Shown: positions 1-11,453 of the stretch, piece after piece
Layout: each line of letters begins with the position of its first letter
Position numbering within the stretch: the first letter of the stretch is position 1
Assembly: GCF_014066305.1 (NCBI RefSeq)
Contig: NW_023501059.1
Span: 558,001 to 622,000, forward strand
DNA length: 64,000 nt
Reading direction: 5' to 3'
DNA from: Letharia columbiana
Lineage: Eukaryota; Ascomycota; Lecanoromycetes; Lecanorales; Parmeliaceae
The notes under the pieces: generated by a model
What the model saw: the letters and a program-made list of their open reading frames with translations, nothing else
The model's database searches: none
Told to the model about the DNA's origin: nothing
Translations under genes and position numbers: made by a program

Positions 1-206
1 GAAGGAATTGGATGAGATAAGAGACACCATCGGTTACTTGCACAATCAGGTCTAAACAGTCTTGCGTGATACTCCAGATTAAAAAGAAACGTCGAATAAG
101 AATCTCCGAAATTGTTCAGAGAAGATATAAGTCCTACTATGTCTTCGTCAACGCTATCGGCCAGATGTCAGAGGCAGAGAGGCGGTCAACACGCTTTGGA
201 ACATAA

Positions 207-1757
207 TACCTACTATGGAAAGAATTCTCCCCAGGACTAGATCTGAATGGGAATGTTGGCAATGCGGATGACCCCGGGGATGGCAAGATATACGATCAAG
301 GGAGCATACAACAGGCGAGCCAGATCCTAAAGGCATTCTATGATGCGTGGTCGGAACCCATCATCAAAGCCAATGGCGCGAACCCGACGTCACCAGACAT
401 ACTACGGAAGGTGGGAAAGATTCCAGATATGGCGAAAATCTGCCTCATTCTACGTGGAATGAAGCAGGAGAGGCTTCTCGACTGTTTTTGCGAAGAATCC
501 AAGGATGACAGGCATCTGCCGCTCAAGGTAGAGACCAAGAGAATTATCTTCGAGCCGGACGACGCCGACCACGCGAAGAACTTTTCCAATGAGCAATATA
601 GGGCTATGTGTCGAACTTGGAACGATGGTGAACACATCAAGATTGCCGAGGAAGAGCCCCTACCCTTGAAATATATAAATGAGTACGGGAAAGGATCCTA
701 CGGCAGTGTGACAAGGAACCAACACGCTTTCACAGATGCATTCTACGACTGCAAGGAACAAATCTCCGTCGAAGCAAGAGCCCATCTACTGCGAGAAATC
801 GCAAGGCTCAAGAAACCTGGACACAGGCATATTGTGCAATTCGTCAAGTCCTACCAGCGTGGGACTCGCTACGGGATCCTCCTGAAGCCTGCCGCAACCA
901 CTGATCTCAAGAAGCTCCTCGACAGATACCGCAGAAACGGCCTCGATTACGACAGGGATAGTCGAGACCGTCGGAGAGATCGCGTTGTCCTTAAGCTTGT
1001 TCTATTGACGGTGTGAGGATGCTTGAGTTGGCGACTTGCACACATCCACGGGTGCAACATACGCCACACGGATATCAAGCCCGCCAACATATTGTTCCAG
1101 AAAGCTCCAGGGCCAAACCCAGCACGATTTCTGTGGGCGGACTTCGGTCTTGCTCACGACTTCGGTGACTCGGGGCACAGCAAGACGACGAGCAAGTCCC
1201 GCCATCGTTATTCGCCACGTTACGCTGCTCCAGAAGTCATGGAGGAGTTTGAGGCCCGCAAAGCAAGAGGCGAGATCGAACACGAGGACTCGGATGATGA
1301 CGAAGATGAAGATGCAGCGGCGCAATCCATTGGTGGTCCTGGTAACGCTATCGGCCATGGACGGAGTTCTAACATCTACTCCTTCAGTATTGTCTTCCTC
1401 AAAGTCCTCAGCTACCTAATCACCGAAGGATCGGATGCCTCTGTCCCAAGCGACTGTGAAAGTTGCATGCCGTTTTGGAAGAACACCGAAGGCGTACAAG
1501 CTTGGGCCAAAAAGCAGATCCAAAGATTGACACGAAAAGACCCGTTGGTATTCCTTTTCCGGCTCAGCTCAAAGATGATCGCACGCAGGCCCGGAGATCG
1601 GCCTATCATTTCCGACGTCGTCCGAGGCCTGACGGAGGCAAATCAGCAGTACTTTTGCACCGCTTGCCTCCAACAGCCCGAGGAGCCTACGTCACAAGCG
1701 GTCATTGCCGAGGAACAGATGGTCGAAGGGCTGGAGAAGGCAAAATGCCTCTCCTAA
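207..1757 (+). pseudogene. Protein-kinase-like gene broken by an in-frame stop
   Basis: One reading frame is open from 207 to 1757 except for a TGA at 1014-1016. Kinase landmarks appear in order: glycine loop GKGSYGSV, an REI helix-C motif, a catalytic loop read as IRHTDIKPANIL (HKDIKP is usual in this fungal group), DFG in WADFGLAHDF and APE in RYAAPEV. The stop sits directly before GCLSWRLAHIH, where relatives read through, and no plausible intron removes it. Downstream, the usual SDxxSLGCVFLE motif has become SNIYSFSIVFLK; most of these differences can be explained by C-to-T or G-to-A changes. The family (fungal serine/threonine kinases, often with long N-terminal extensions) is clear, but the product is probably dead. 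The 5' end is unresolved: the frame closes at 204, and a short open piece at 2-54 may be an upstream exon reaching past the window edge. The protein ends soon after a Cys-x2-Cys segment. Confidence 0.7.
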
Positions 1758-3534
1758 AGCAAACGCCGTGCCAATGGTCAAGATCATGGGAGTGAACATG
1801 AGGTGGTTGCAGAAGCGCCGCCTCCTGCCGAAGAGCTGCGAGATCTCGTCCGCCGTCCTAGGCCGTCCGTCAGGGGGAAAGAACCAAGCGGGAAGAGATC
1901 GTCGATGCGGAGTCCAGCTCGCCGGAATGACAAACCACCGAGCCTGTTGCGGTGTTCAGAAGACTTGATCGCTATAAACATGGACGAGACTGCGAGACAG
2001 ATCCCGTCTGCGCCTCTGGTCGAGCCATGAACTCCTTCCGACCCATCGTCCAATACTAATGTAAAATAAACATCACGATGTACTTTCGAAAAGTCGCAAA
2101 ATAATGCACGGGCAGAGATATCATTGGAAGCCAATTTGTGTGTCTCTGTTTTCTTTACTCTTGGATGCATCCGGCATTGGCGGCACCATGATACCCCCAA
2201 AAGCGTGAAGGACGTGGCGTTGCTTCTAACGAGTAATGTACACAAAGACTCTTCTCGGAGTCTCTATCTGTAGCAACGTGAAAATCCTCCCATTTGACAG
2301 GAATGTGTTGTACGCTCCGAGATACGGGACAATGTAATAATACTATACACACAAATTCACAGATATCAAATCACGATGGGGTCCTGGGCTGGCAGAATTG
2401 ACATTTTTGCAAGGGTAATTACATGTCGAACTGGAACAGGTCAGCTCATCTGATGGCATATGGTGGGATCTGTTAGTCTCCTAGTCACTCTAGCTGTGGA
2501 TTCGCCAACTCAGAGATCATGAGAGCTGAAAGTAGGCCAATAATATGCAGGCGATCGAGCTGGGCCTCGGCCAGTTCGAACCCAAAAGACCCTCAAGCTA
2601 AGACCAGTGACATACATTCACATCAGGATATCGAAGTCAATTTACCCTTACATATCATGGGATACGTAGCTGTTAACCAAACAACACCATCCCCGCTCGC
2701 AAAACGCCCAGTCGCGTCTCCAACTCTTACTATCCCATTCTCCCCCCAACTCCAACCATGCCATCCCTCAGCACCTCAAGCAGTTCCGGCCTCCCACCCA
2801 TCTCCGCATCCAGCAGCGCCAACACAGCCACCACTGCGCCCCAATTCCCTAAGGCTCCCACTACAATTCTCACCTTGTCCCCTATGCTACTTCCTACCTG
2901 CTGGTACCCGATAGGCTCACCTCGCTTGAAGTGCGGATTCCTAACAGTCACTTTCGTGATATGTTGTTATCGTACGGCGGACGCCTGAACCCCAGTAGAA
3001 GGCACAGTCAAGGCGCTTGGCTTCCGTGATAATAATGATCTGCAAAACAAAAAATGGTTCTGTCAACTAGGAGAAACTTTGACCCTTATCGTGGTCGGTC
3101 CTAGAAACAAAGGGACGAATGGTAAGGGCAGTGAGGGATTTGTAGCAAAAAATAGTGAACGCTTGACTATATATTGTTAAAATGACAAGATCAAGCAGTG
3201 AGTGACCAAGTCTTGATATCAAGGTATATTGGTATCTGATAATACGTCAATTTCTGAGTTTTCGGTCGTCAAAGAAGGCTGAGGGTGCGGAAGTGTTACC
3301 CTAACATTCGTTTAGTATGCGAGTGTAAACTCGTAGCATACTCTTTTAGAACTCCACCACGGTCGAAAGGACTAGCGTCTTTGTCCTGACGGTACGACGG
3401 TCAACATTGGCAAGGTCTATGAAGATTGCAATTGATCCTTGTTCTGGATCCTGAGCAAGCGACCTGGGGGTTTTGTCTCAGTCTCAGCAGTGATGAAACG
3501 TGCCAAGGTATTTCTCTGGGCATTTGATGGCTTG
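1758..3534. other. Intergenic, no gene supported
   Basis: I see no recognisable coding region. A 131-residue open frame at 2519-2914 is rich in Pro, Ser and Thr and has no family signature, so I left it out. A hairpin-forming inverted repeat lies at 3314-3342. Confidence 0.5.
3314..3342. repeat. Short inverted repeat
   Basis: The arm AGTATGCGAGT is followed by a 4-nt loop and ACTCGTAGCATACT, its reverse complement with a 3-nt bulge. It lies about 190 nt past the GatB stop codon on that gene's 3' side, so it could lie in its 3' UTR or mark an old small element. Confidence 0.5.
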
Positions 3535-5426
3535 TTACTGGAGACCCAAAAGCTCCTTGAGCACGGCTTCGGCCTTTTGAGCTTCTATTGTCCCTGACCC
3601 CTGGCGCATCATCTGTCCGACGAAGAACTTGAGCTTCCCAAGCTGCTTCCCCTTTTGAATCTGTTCAACTTTCTTAGGATCCTTGTCAAGCAAAGCTTGC
3701 GCCATCATGATGTATTCCTCCCGGGACAGACGTCGCAGGCTCAAATTGGCTTGGTCGATGATCGTGTTTACGTCTCGTTCGTCGCCGTCAAATGACATTG
3801 CAAGGAGTCTTTTCGCTGTACTTCCCGTAATCTTTTCCTCATCCAAATTCTGGAGAATGGAAACCATAGACCTAGGTGGAACGATTGTTGGGGAAAAGGG
3901 AACATTGGCTGCATTGAGAAGACTACCAAGTTCGTGAAGGACCCTTAAGGCAAGATGTCAAAATCAATTAGGGGATCTGGATGACGAAGACGTACCAATT
4001 TCCAACAATTTTGGAGAGACGCGGAGCTGAGATGGGATCGTTCTTTTCGGAGGCCCACATTGTCCTCACAGTGTCGAAATAGTCTAACCGCTCACCATTG
4101 TCGAGGGACATCAAGGATTTTGCATCCTTCATAGTCAGCTCGCAGACGGTCATAAGATCTGCGATTATCTCGTCTGGACGCTTGGGAAGAGTCCTCTCAA
4201 TGTGATCGATGAGATCCTGTCATCGTCGACTTAGCAAGCATCAGGGCAATAGCATCACGGCTGAGGCTTACTTGGTCAATAATGAGCGGTGCTATGTCCG
4301 GATCTGGCATGTACCGATAATCCACTTCGCCCTCTTTCCCACGAAGCTTCTCGGTCTCGGTACTTCCCAGCGTCCATCCACGAGTCTCCCCCTCTACGGA
4401 TCCACCAGACTCCAGTATTGCAATTTGCCGATCTCTCTCTGCAGTGATGGCATGCTCAACAGCCTTGAAGCTGTTCAGATTCTTGATCTCGGTGCGCTGG
4501 CCCAGCGCTTCGCTACCTTGAGGGCTTACGGAGACATTGACGTCGGCTCTCAACCCTCCCAGTTCCATACCTTTTGTGACAGCATTCACAGCTTGTAGGA
4601 TGGACTGTATCTTTCTGACGCAGGCTGCCGCAGTCTGAGGGTGATGGATTTGAGGATGAGTGATGATTTCGATCAGAGGATGTCCGACACGATTGAAGTC
4701 CAGCAGAGTAGTTGAGGGTGGCTGTAGATTTGATTTCGCTGTGTCTTGCTCCATCTGAATCTGCTTGATGGCAAGGTTGACGATTCTTCCATCCTCAGGC
4801 GCAATGCCATCATGATCGTAGACATGGACATTTCCGCTCACTGCAAAAGGCGAATAGTATTGTGTAATCTGGTAGCCTGCAGGCTGATCTTGATAATAAT
4901 AGTGCTTGCGATCAAACTGGCTCCTCTGACGAATCTCACAATCGAGACTTAGAGCAGCACGCAGGGCTGGGAGGAGGGTAGCTTTTTGAAATTCTGGCTG
5001 GGTTCCAGGAAAAGCGAGATCAAAGACGGCAACATGGGCGTTCGGCGCGCAATCCTCAGATGTCATTGCATCTGAGAACAACTTGCGCTCAGTATTGAGC
5101 TGTGCATGTACCTCAAGGCCCACGGTCAACTTCCATTTCTTCGAACTCGAATCATTGCTATTCTTGCAGGTGTCCTGAGTATTCCCCCGTACGGCATCAA
5201 GTCTCTGAGCATCCCGCTTTCTCTTCGCCTCGTCTTTCAACTGCTTGCGAAAAGGCACATGGCTAACTTGTGTAGCCTCTGTTTGTAAAGACCTCGCGTG
5301 AGGAATTGGTGTGCTCCATTGCTGTTGCAATGAGGTGATACGAAGAGCCTGCCATTGATGAGTAGTGCCGGACCGCAATGGAGAAGCTGCAAGTCGCTGA
5401 CCCGTCGAGCATGGAAGTACGAACAT
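3535..5426 (-). CDS. PET112: Mitochondrial glutamyl-tRNA(Gln) amidotransferase subunit B
   Basis: Subunit B of the GatCAB/GatFAB complex, which converts misacylated Glu-tRNA(Gln) to Gln-tRNA(Gln) in the mitochondrial matrix. I read three exons (5426-4272, 4216-3996, 3943-3535) giving about 594 residues. Both introns are GT-AG (4271-4217 and 3995-3944). The first ATG is at 5426; the open frame extends 15 codons further but without an ATG. The N-terminus is basic and Ser/Thr-rich, as in a mitochondrial presequence. GatB_N signatures include [26 protein letters not shown] and [16 protein letters not shown], followed by [10 protein letters not shown]. The C-terminal GatB/YqeY tail domain lies in exon 3. 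The gene is divergent from the SHMT gene across about 250 nt. Confidence 0.93.
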
Positions 5427-5674
5427 GGGGAACACATCAGATGGGAGAGTAGAGAGAATGACTTTTGCCAACTAGAGCAGGAGAGTCGACCCCGACTGTC
5501 GGTCCGTATCAAACTCCGAACTCCGTCCGTGCATTAGCGCCGATATCGACAGAGACTCGATTATCTTACATCCCGTAGCCTTCAGCTCTTCACTTCTCTC
5601 AACGCTCTTCTCCATTCCATTCCATTCCAACTTCTAGTTGACTCAACAAGATATCGCACAGCTAGCATTCAGTC
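5427..5674. promoter_or_regulatory. Shared divergent promoter region (GatB / SHMT)
   Basis: These 248 nt separate the divergent start codons of GatB (minus) and SHMT (plus) and must hold both promoters and leaders. A pyrimidine-rich stretch (TCTTCACTTCTCTC and TCCATTCCATTCC) lies upstream of the SHMT start, as is common in fungal leaders. No individual factor site is certain. Confidence 0.5.
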
Positions 5675-7211
5675 ATGGGTTCCACGGCTGCATACGCGTT
5701 GCCAGAGTCCCACAAGGACGTGAGTTTCCCATGTCCAATTCAATCTCAACGCTCCATCAGCTGACCGCCACTCCAGCTTATGCATAAGTCCTTGGTGGAG
5801 ACCGATTCAGAAATCGCTGCCATAATGGTTCGTCACTGCCCTTGCCCTACTACAGAATGTCATATAACGCGCCGTCTCTTAGAAGAAAGAGATTCAACGG
5901 CAACGCGAATCGATCGTTCTTATTGCCTCCGAAAACTTCACGTCCAGAGCCGTCTTCGATGCACTAGGCTCGCCCATGTGCAACAAGTACTCCGAAGGCT
6001 ACCCAGGAGCAAGATATTATGGAGGCAATGAATTTATCGACCAAATTGAGTTAACTTGCCAAGCACGAGCACTGGAAGCTTTTGGCCTTGATGCCGAGAA
6101 GTGGGGCGTCAACGTGCAGACTTTGAGTGGTAGCCCCGCAAACCTGCAAGTATACCAGGCCATAATGAGACCGCACGAGAGACTGATGGGATTGGACTTA
6201 CCGCATGGTGGACACTTGAGTCACGGTTACCAAACGCCGCAAAGGAAAATCTCGGCGATATCAACATACTTCGAAACCTTCCCCTACCGTGTCAATCTTG
6301 AGACTGGTATCATCGACTACGAGACGCTCGAAGAGAACGCACTCATGTACCGACCGAAGGTTCTAGTAGCCGGTACCTCCGCCTACTGCCGTCTGATTGA
6401 TTACAAACGCATGCGTGAAATAGCGGATCTCTGCGGCGCCTACCTGGTTGTTGACATGGCACATATCTCTGGCTTGATATCCGCAGGTGTCATTCCCTCT
6501 CCCTTTGAATACGCCGACATTGTCACCACGACCACACACAAGTCACTTCGTGGCCCAAGAGGAGCGATGATATTCTATCGCAAGGGCGTAAGAAAGTCAG
6601 ATCCCAAGACCGGTAAACAAATACTCTATGATCTCGAAGGTCCTATCAACTTTTCCGTCTTTCCTGGTCACCAAGGTGGACCCCACAATCACACCATCAC
6701 AGCCCTAGCTGTTGCGCTCAAGCAGGCTCGGACTCCAGAATTCAAGCAGTACCAGCAAAATGTCATCAGCAACGCCAAGGCCCTGGAGATAGAGTTCAAG
6801 CGTCTAGGATACAAACTCGTCGCTGACGGCACAGACAGTCACATGGTTCTCCTTGACTTACGGGCGCACTCTCTTGACGGGGCGCGTGTCGAAGCTGTCC
6901 TTGAGCAGGTGAACATTGCATGCAACAAGAATGCGATTCCAGGGGACAAGTCAGCTCTCACACCATGTGGTCTTCGCGTCGGAGCCCCGGCAATGTCAAC
7001 GCGCGGCATGGGCGAAGAGGACTTCAAGCGTATCGCTAACTACATTGTTACTTGCATAGGTATTGCTAAGGATGTGCAGAAGAGCTTACCAAAGGAGGCG
7101 AATCGACTGAAAGATTTCAAGGCCAAAGTTGCCGGAGGCGAGTTGCCACCAATGAAGGAGTTGAAGAAAGAGATTGCCAACTGGGCAGGCAGTTTCCCTC
7201 TGCCTGTTTAG
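5675..7211 (+). CDS. SHM2: Serine hydroxymethyltransferase, cytosolic
   Basis: A PLP enzyme that interconverts serine plus tetrahydrofolate with glycine plus 5,10-methylene-THF. Three exons (5675-5719, 5777-5827, 5883-7211) give 474 residues, the usual length for the fungal cytosolic form. The first two exons are only 15 and 17 codons. Family marks are [43 protein letters not shown] and [13 protein letters not shown], whose Lys (about residue 252) forms the PLP Schiff base. No mitochondrial presequence is visible, which favours the cytosolic paralogue. The second intron donor is GTTCGT, a weaker form of the usual GTAAGT. Confidence 0.95.
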
Positions 7212-7967
7212 AAATGTACCAATTGGAGTATGGCTTGCAAATCTTCCACAGATTTGTACGAAAAAAGTCTTGGCGTTTTCCCAAAATTGGAAGGCAAAGG
7301 CGGGAAATAGACGACATTAACGCCATGTGGATCACTGCTGCTTCAACGCATTGCATAGCGCTGCATTTCCCGTCACAGAGCTTAGATCTTAGATCTATCA
7401 TTCAATCATTCAATCAATCACAACTCGTACCGGGTCCTTCACACTTTTCATGCGAGATTGATAGGCTTTCCGAGAAACTCGTCTTACATCTCACCTATCC
7501 TTAGGTGTAGCTTCAGACTACACAGCGTGGCGGCGATTCCACGCACGTTACTATCCTACCATCTCTACCCCCTCGGTATCTCCGCTGTCCCACAAATCTT
7601 GGGCAAATAAAAATGACCCAGTTCCCAATTAAGTCCATACCGGCAAGTTCTACACTCCCGGATTTGGGTGCGATCCCGAAGCAAGGGAATAGATCCATGT
7701 CCACTGGGCTGCATTGCATCATGTCTTGTATCGGAGCAATATTCGATGCGTCATGTGGCAAAGGACATGGTCCATTGTAATGTACTGAACACTTTTCTTC
7801 CGAGTTTATGCTTAACTTCTCAGCACCGAGCGTCTCCATTCTGGGGACCAGCATTCTATCCCTGATTTGCCACCCACCTTTCCTTCTTTAAATACATCAC
7901 ATCCATCATCAGTCCTTAGAGACAGTCCTCAAAGCCACACACCTTCAATCACTGCTCACGAGAAGTC
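7212..7967. other. Intergenic region with a TATA-like box
   Basis: No coding region is supported. TTTAAATA at 7887-7894, about 75 nt before the peroxidase ATG, is a plausible TATA-type element. The start context is pyrimidine-rich with CATCATC repeats. Confidence 0.45.
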
Positions 7968-9691
7968 ATGATGATCTCCAAGCTACCTTTCGTCTTCTTC
8001 GCGCTCTCAGCCATCCAAGTCACTGCCTTCCCACATTTAAGTGTTAAAGGCGTTGAGGAGTTGACGGAACTCGCAAAAAGGTCCGGCGAATGCCCTCACC
8101 TAGCAAAACAAAATCAAGCAGCATGCCCTCATCTAGCCAAGAACAAGGATCTGAAGCGTCAGACTACTTTTGACCCCACCTCCCAGCATGTCTCCACTAC
8201 TGGAGAGTATGCCTGGGTTGCCCCTGGAGCTGGAGATCAGCGAGGTCCTTGCCCCGGTCTCAATGCCTTGGCGAACCATGGGTATCTTCCGCACAACGGT
8301 GTTGCTGATATCCCCACTATCGTTTCTGCTGTGAACACTGGTAAGTCCATCTCATTCCGATGGATTGTTCGAGTTTGCATAGCAGTCTCCCCGTATCTGA
8401 ACACTCCATTTCCTTGCGCCCTCTATCTACTTCCCGTATCGCCGTGTAGACAAAATTCTCTGGAACCGTACTGACGTCTACATAGCATACGGAATGGGTA
8501 TCGACATCGGTACATTTCTTGCAGTATACGGCACCGCATTTGATGGCGACTCTATCTCAACGGACCCCGGTTTTTCCATCGGAGGACCGGCTACTAGCGA
8601 AGAAATCCTGGGAGTCGGTCTCCTCGGAACTCCATCTGGCTTGAGTGACTCTCACAACAATTACGAAGCAGATACCTCTCCAACACGTGGGGACTTGTAT
8701 GTCGTGTAAGTGTCTCTCTTAAAATTCTTGGCACCACCATTGTACATATCGAAGCTTTTCAGGATTCTAATATCCTCTAGCGGAAACGACTACCTCCTCC
8801 AAGTCGACCGATTCCAAGAATACTACGATGCTCTCCCGGAAAACACGGCAAGCCTCACCCCAACATCTAGCTATCCAGATGCCCCCCATAGCTAACACGA
8901 ACTAAGCCCGCCCCGGACCAATACGCAGCTCTCTTCCCCTTCCGCCAAGCACAATTCAACAACTCCGTCGCCACAAACCCCGACTTCTTCTTCCCCCAAT
9001 TCGCCGGCGTATTCGTCTCCCCGGCCGGCTACGCCTTCCCGCCCCGCATGATGGCCAACCATTCAGCCGAGTATCCATCAGGCTATCTCGACAAGGCGAG
9101 CTTCATGACATTCTTCGCCGTCACTGGCGAAAGTGGAGCATTTGAATACACCCCGGGCTGGGAACGCATCCCGAACAATTTCTACCGCCGTCCTCTTAGC
9201 GATCCATATACTCTCCCTGAGTAAGGACCCCCCTCCCTCCCCCCCCATCATAAACCCCAATTTATCCAGCTATCTATTCATCCACCTTGCTACATCGTCT
9301 CCAAAGAACCCAACCTGACCCCCCCCCAACCAGCTTCATCCTCGACGTCCTCGCCTTCGGCCTCCTCGACCCGCGCCTCCTCTCCATCGGCGGCAACACC
9401 GGCACCCCAAACTCCTTCACCGGCCTCGACGTGTCCGACCTGACCGACGGCGTCTTCGACGGCGCCACCCTGGCCCAGGGCAACAACCTCGAATGCTTCA
9501 TCTTGCAGCTCGTGCAGGCGGAAGCGCCGACGGCGGTCGCGGCGCTGTATGAGGATGTGACGGCGGCGCTGCAGCCGCTGGCGGAGAGCATCTCGGGGAA
9601 TCTGGCGGGGCTCGGGTGTCCGCAGTTGGGGGCGGTGAATGCGGGGATGTATGATGTTTATCCGGGGTATGCGAAGGCGAAGGGGATCTGA
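7968..9691 (+). CDS. Secreted heme-thiolate peroxidase (chloroperoxidase/peroxygenase family)
   Basis: Five exons (7968-8340, 8486-8705, 8781-8847, 8907-9220, 9334-9691) join in frame to 443 residues. A hydrophobic signal peptide covers about residues 1-20. The heme-binding motif GPCPGLNALANHGYLPHNG holds the proximal Cys (about residue 95), and EADTSPTRGD (about 185-194) is in the place of the Glu-x-Asp acid-base motif (EHD or EGD in characterised members). Members use H2O2 to halogenate, oxidise or oxygenate substrates outside the cell; the substrate here cannot be told. Between signal peptide and PCP motif lie two copies of CPHLAK flanked by Lys-Arg pairs at 37-38 and 63-64, which look like Kex2 sites. 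The third intron uses a GC donor (GCAAGC at 8848) with CTAAG acceptor. The last exon is much richer in C and G at third positions than the first. Confidence 0.88.
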
Positions 9692-10517
9692 AGGGGTGAG
9701 ATGGGGAGTGGGTGGGTTTGAATTGCGGGCGAATTGTCTTTTCTGGAGTACACATCAGACTCAGGCTAAGGGGCAGGTAACATAGCATGTAATATCACTA
9801 CATACTGGCGCCAAAGTTCAACACTTGTCAAGTAATACTTAAAGGTTACATACTATGTATGCTACGCTAAAGTGCAGCTGAAATGATAGCACTGAGCCAG
9901 ATGTGACTCAAGAAGTTTTGCTTCGCCTTTGGCTCAAATCCCACCCCAAAATGACGAGATCATCTCTGTACTAGTACTGACACTGCTGTTCAGCATTGCC
10001 AGTGCTAGAGCATCAGCCACTCATCCCAAGAAGAGACGATACTTAAAACACCAATTCTTCCCTACACACACACACTCTCTCTCTCTCTCTGCCCGCCCCC
10101 CTGGACAGCAGAGCGCAGCAAGCCATCACCTCCAGAAGCTAATAAAGTCACCCAATCAGCAATGGAACGTACTGGGTTTTACTGTCGTCACAAGCGGCAA
10201 AAGTTTCGATATCAGACTTTCCAGAATAGCGAAATTGGATGCGCACGCCGTACCGGCGGCTCAGTGTTCGCGCACCATTTGGCGTGAAAACTACGAATGT
10301 GGGTCGTGTTCCATCTTCACACGTAGTATGTTGAAAGGGTAGATAGATTGGAGGGGTTATTGGTGCTCATATTCATGTTTCGTAGTTGAGGAGTCCAATA
10401 CCGTCAATCGGCGAGGAGCAGGTGGTGTGAGGGCATAGTCGTCATCAGTATTCGACACGCCATTCCTCGGGCCGCTGCAATACGCAGTAGCCGTTCCGTA
10501 TGTCCATAACCCATCCA
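9692..10517. other. Intergenic, with CA/CT microsatellite
   Basis: A dinucleotide run of CA then CT lies at about 10063-10090. The palindrome CATACTATGTATG lies near 9850. An open frame at 9929-10342 shows no family signature and includes the microsatellite, so I do not call it a gene. Confidence 0.45.
10063..10090. repeat. (CA)n(CT)n microsatellite
   Basis: About six CA units run directly into about eight CT units, in intergenic sequence on the 3' side of Med9. Confidence 0.85.
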
Positions 10518-10925
10518 TCACGTCTCCATGGCCTCATCGTCAGCAATCCCCGCTTCGACTTCGCTCGCCGCTCCCTCCAATCTGTTTCTCGCAGCCTTCC
10601 TGATGCCCTCCTCCACGCCCCTCAACCGTCTGCTCTCTTCTTCCAGTTCCGCAATCACGTCTTCCTGCTCTTCGATGCCCATTCCTACACCCGGGAGTTC
10701 TCGTACTGCAACCCGCGCTTTCTGTATCTTGTTCGTAATGGACGAAGCGGCTGTTGCTAGGTCTTTGGGTGAGACGGGGGTGATTGTGTCTGGTGAAGGT
10801 GTGAGACCGTCGGCGGACGGCGGAAGGAGGAGGCGAGAGAGTAGGGAGTGAAGGGGTGGGAGGATGTCGAATAGTTGCGGCGGAGGAAGCGTGTTGGAAG
10901 GGGGTGGGGTGGTTGCTGTTGGCAT
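10518..10925 (-). CDS. MED9: Mediator of RNA polymerase II transcription subunit 9
   Basis: A single-exon protein of 135 residues, close to the usual fungal Med9 (Cse2) size. It matches the family layout: a Pro-rich start, the motif LPPPQLFDILPPLHSLLSRL, an SPKDLA segment, then an acidic coiled coil beginning GIEEQEDVIAELEEE. Med9 belongs to the middle module of Mediator and acts in the nucleus. The identification rests on the pattern of conserved hydrophobics and length, since the family is poorly conserved. The coding region is Pro/Ser-rich at the start with no intron. Confidence 0.75.
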   Translation of the reverse strand: MPTATTPPPSNTLPPPQLFDILPPLHSLLSRLLLPPSADGLTPSPDTITPVSPKDLATAASSITNKIQKARVAVRELPGVGMGIEEQEDVIAELEEESRRLRGVEEGIRKAARNRLEGAASEVEAGIADDEAMET

Positions 10926-11453
10926 GATGTGGAGCGTAAGGGTCTGTAGTGGTGCTGGTGGCGGTTTTGGAAGGTTTCAGCCTTTGGAGATACACACCGT
11001 TTTGTGTGCGATATCTGTGGAAGTAGATTTCGTACAATCAACGAGGAGCTCTTTGTGCTGTGTGATTTTTCTCTTTTTTTAAAAAATAAACGGCTTGATC
11101 ATTGAGGAACACACTGTTCGGGATTGATGACCACATTAAATACCCTCTATATTCTCTTCCCTTCCAAACCCTCAAATCGTCACTTTCCTAGATAGCTTGC
11201 TTGGTGGATGGTTGGACATGAACCGAGACCGTGAGCGGACTATTAGCTAAAAGGAGTGACGTCCGGAAAATACCCCTCCGCGCCCCACTAAGGATTTCTT
11301 TTTTGTACCCAATACTCGTAACGTCTTTACTCCTTTCCCTGTACAATTGACTCTTGGAAATTACAATCTCTTGTCGGACTTGTCCAGATCTCGTTCACTA
11401 GCGGTAAAGATACCTCTGAGTTGCAGCTTTCGGGAGCTACGGAATCCTTCAAC
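10926..11453. other. Intergenic between divergent Med9 and iPGM
   Basis: Holds the promoters of both divergent genes. A TTTTTTTAAAAAATAAA tract lies at about 11073-11090. No gene is seen. Confidence 0.45.

Noticed and set aside
2519..2914. 131-codon Pro/Ser-rich frame
   Set aside because: Low-complexity composition, no homology signature, no promoter-like context.
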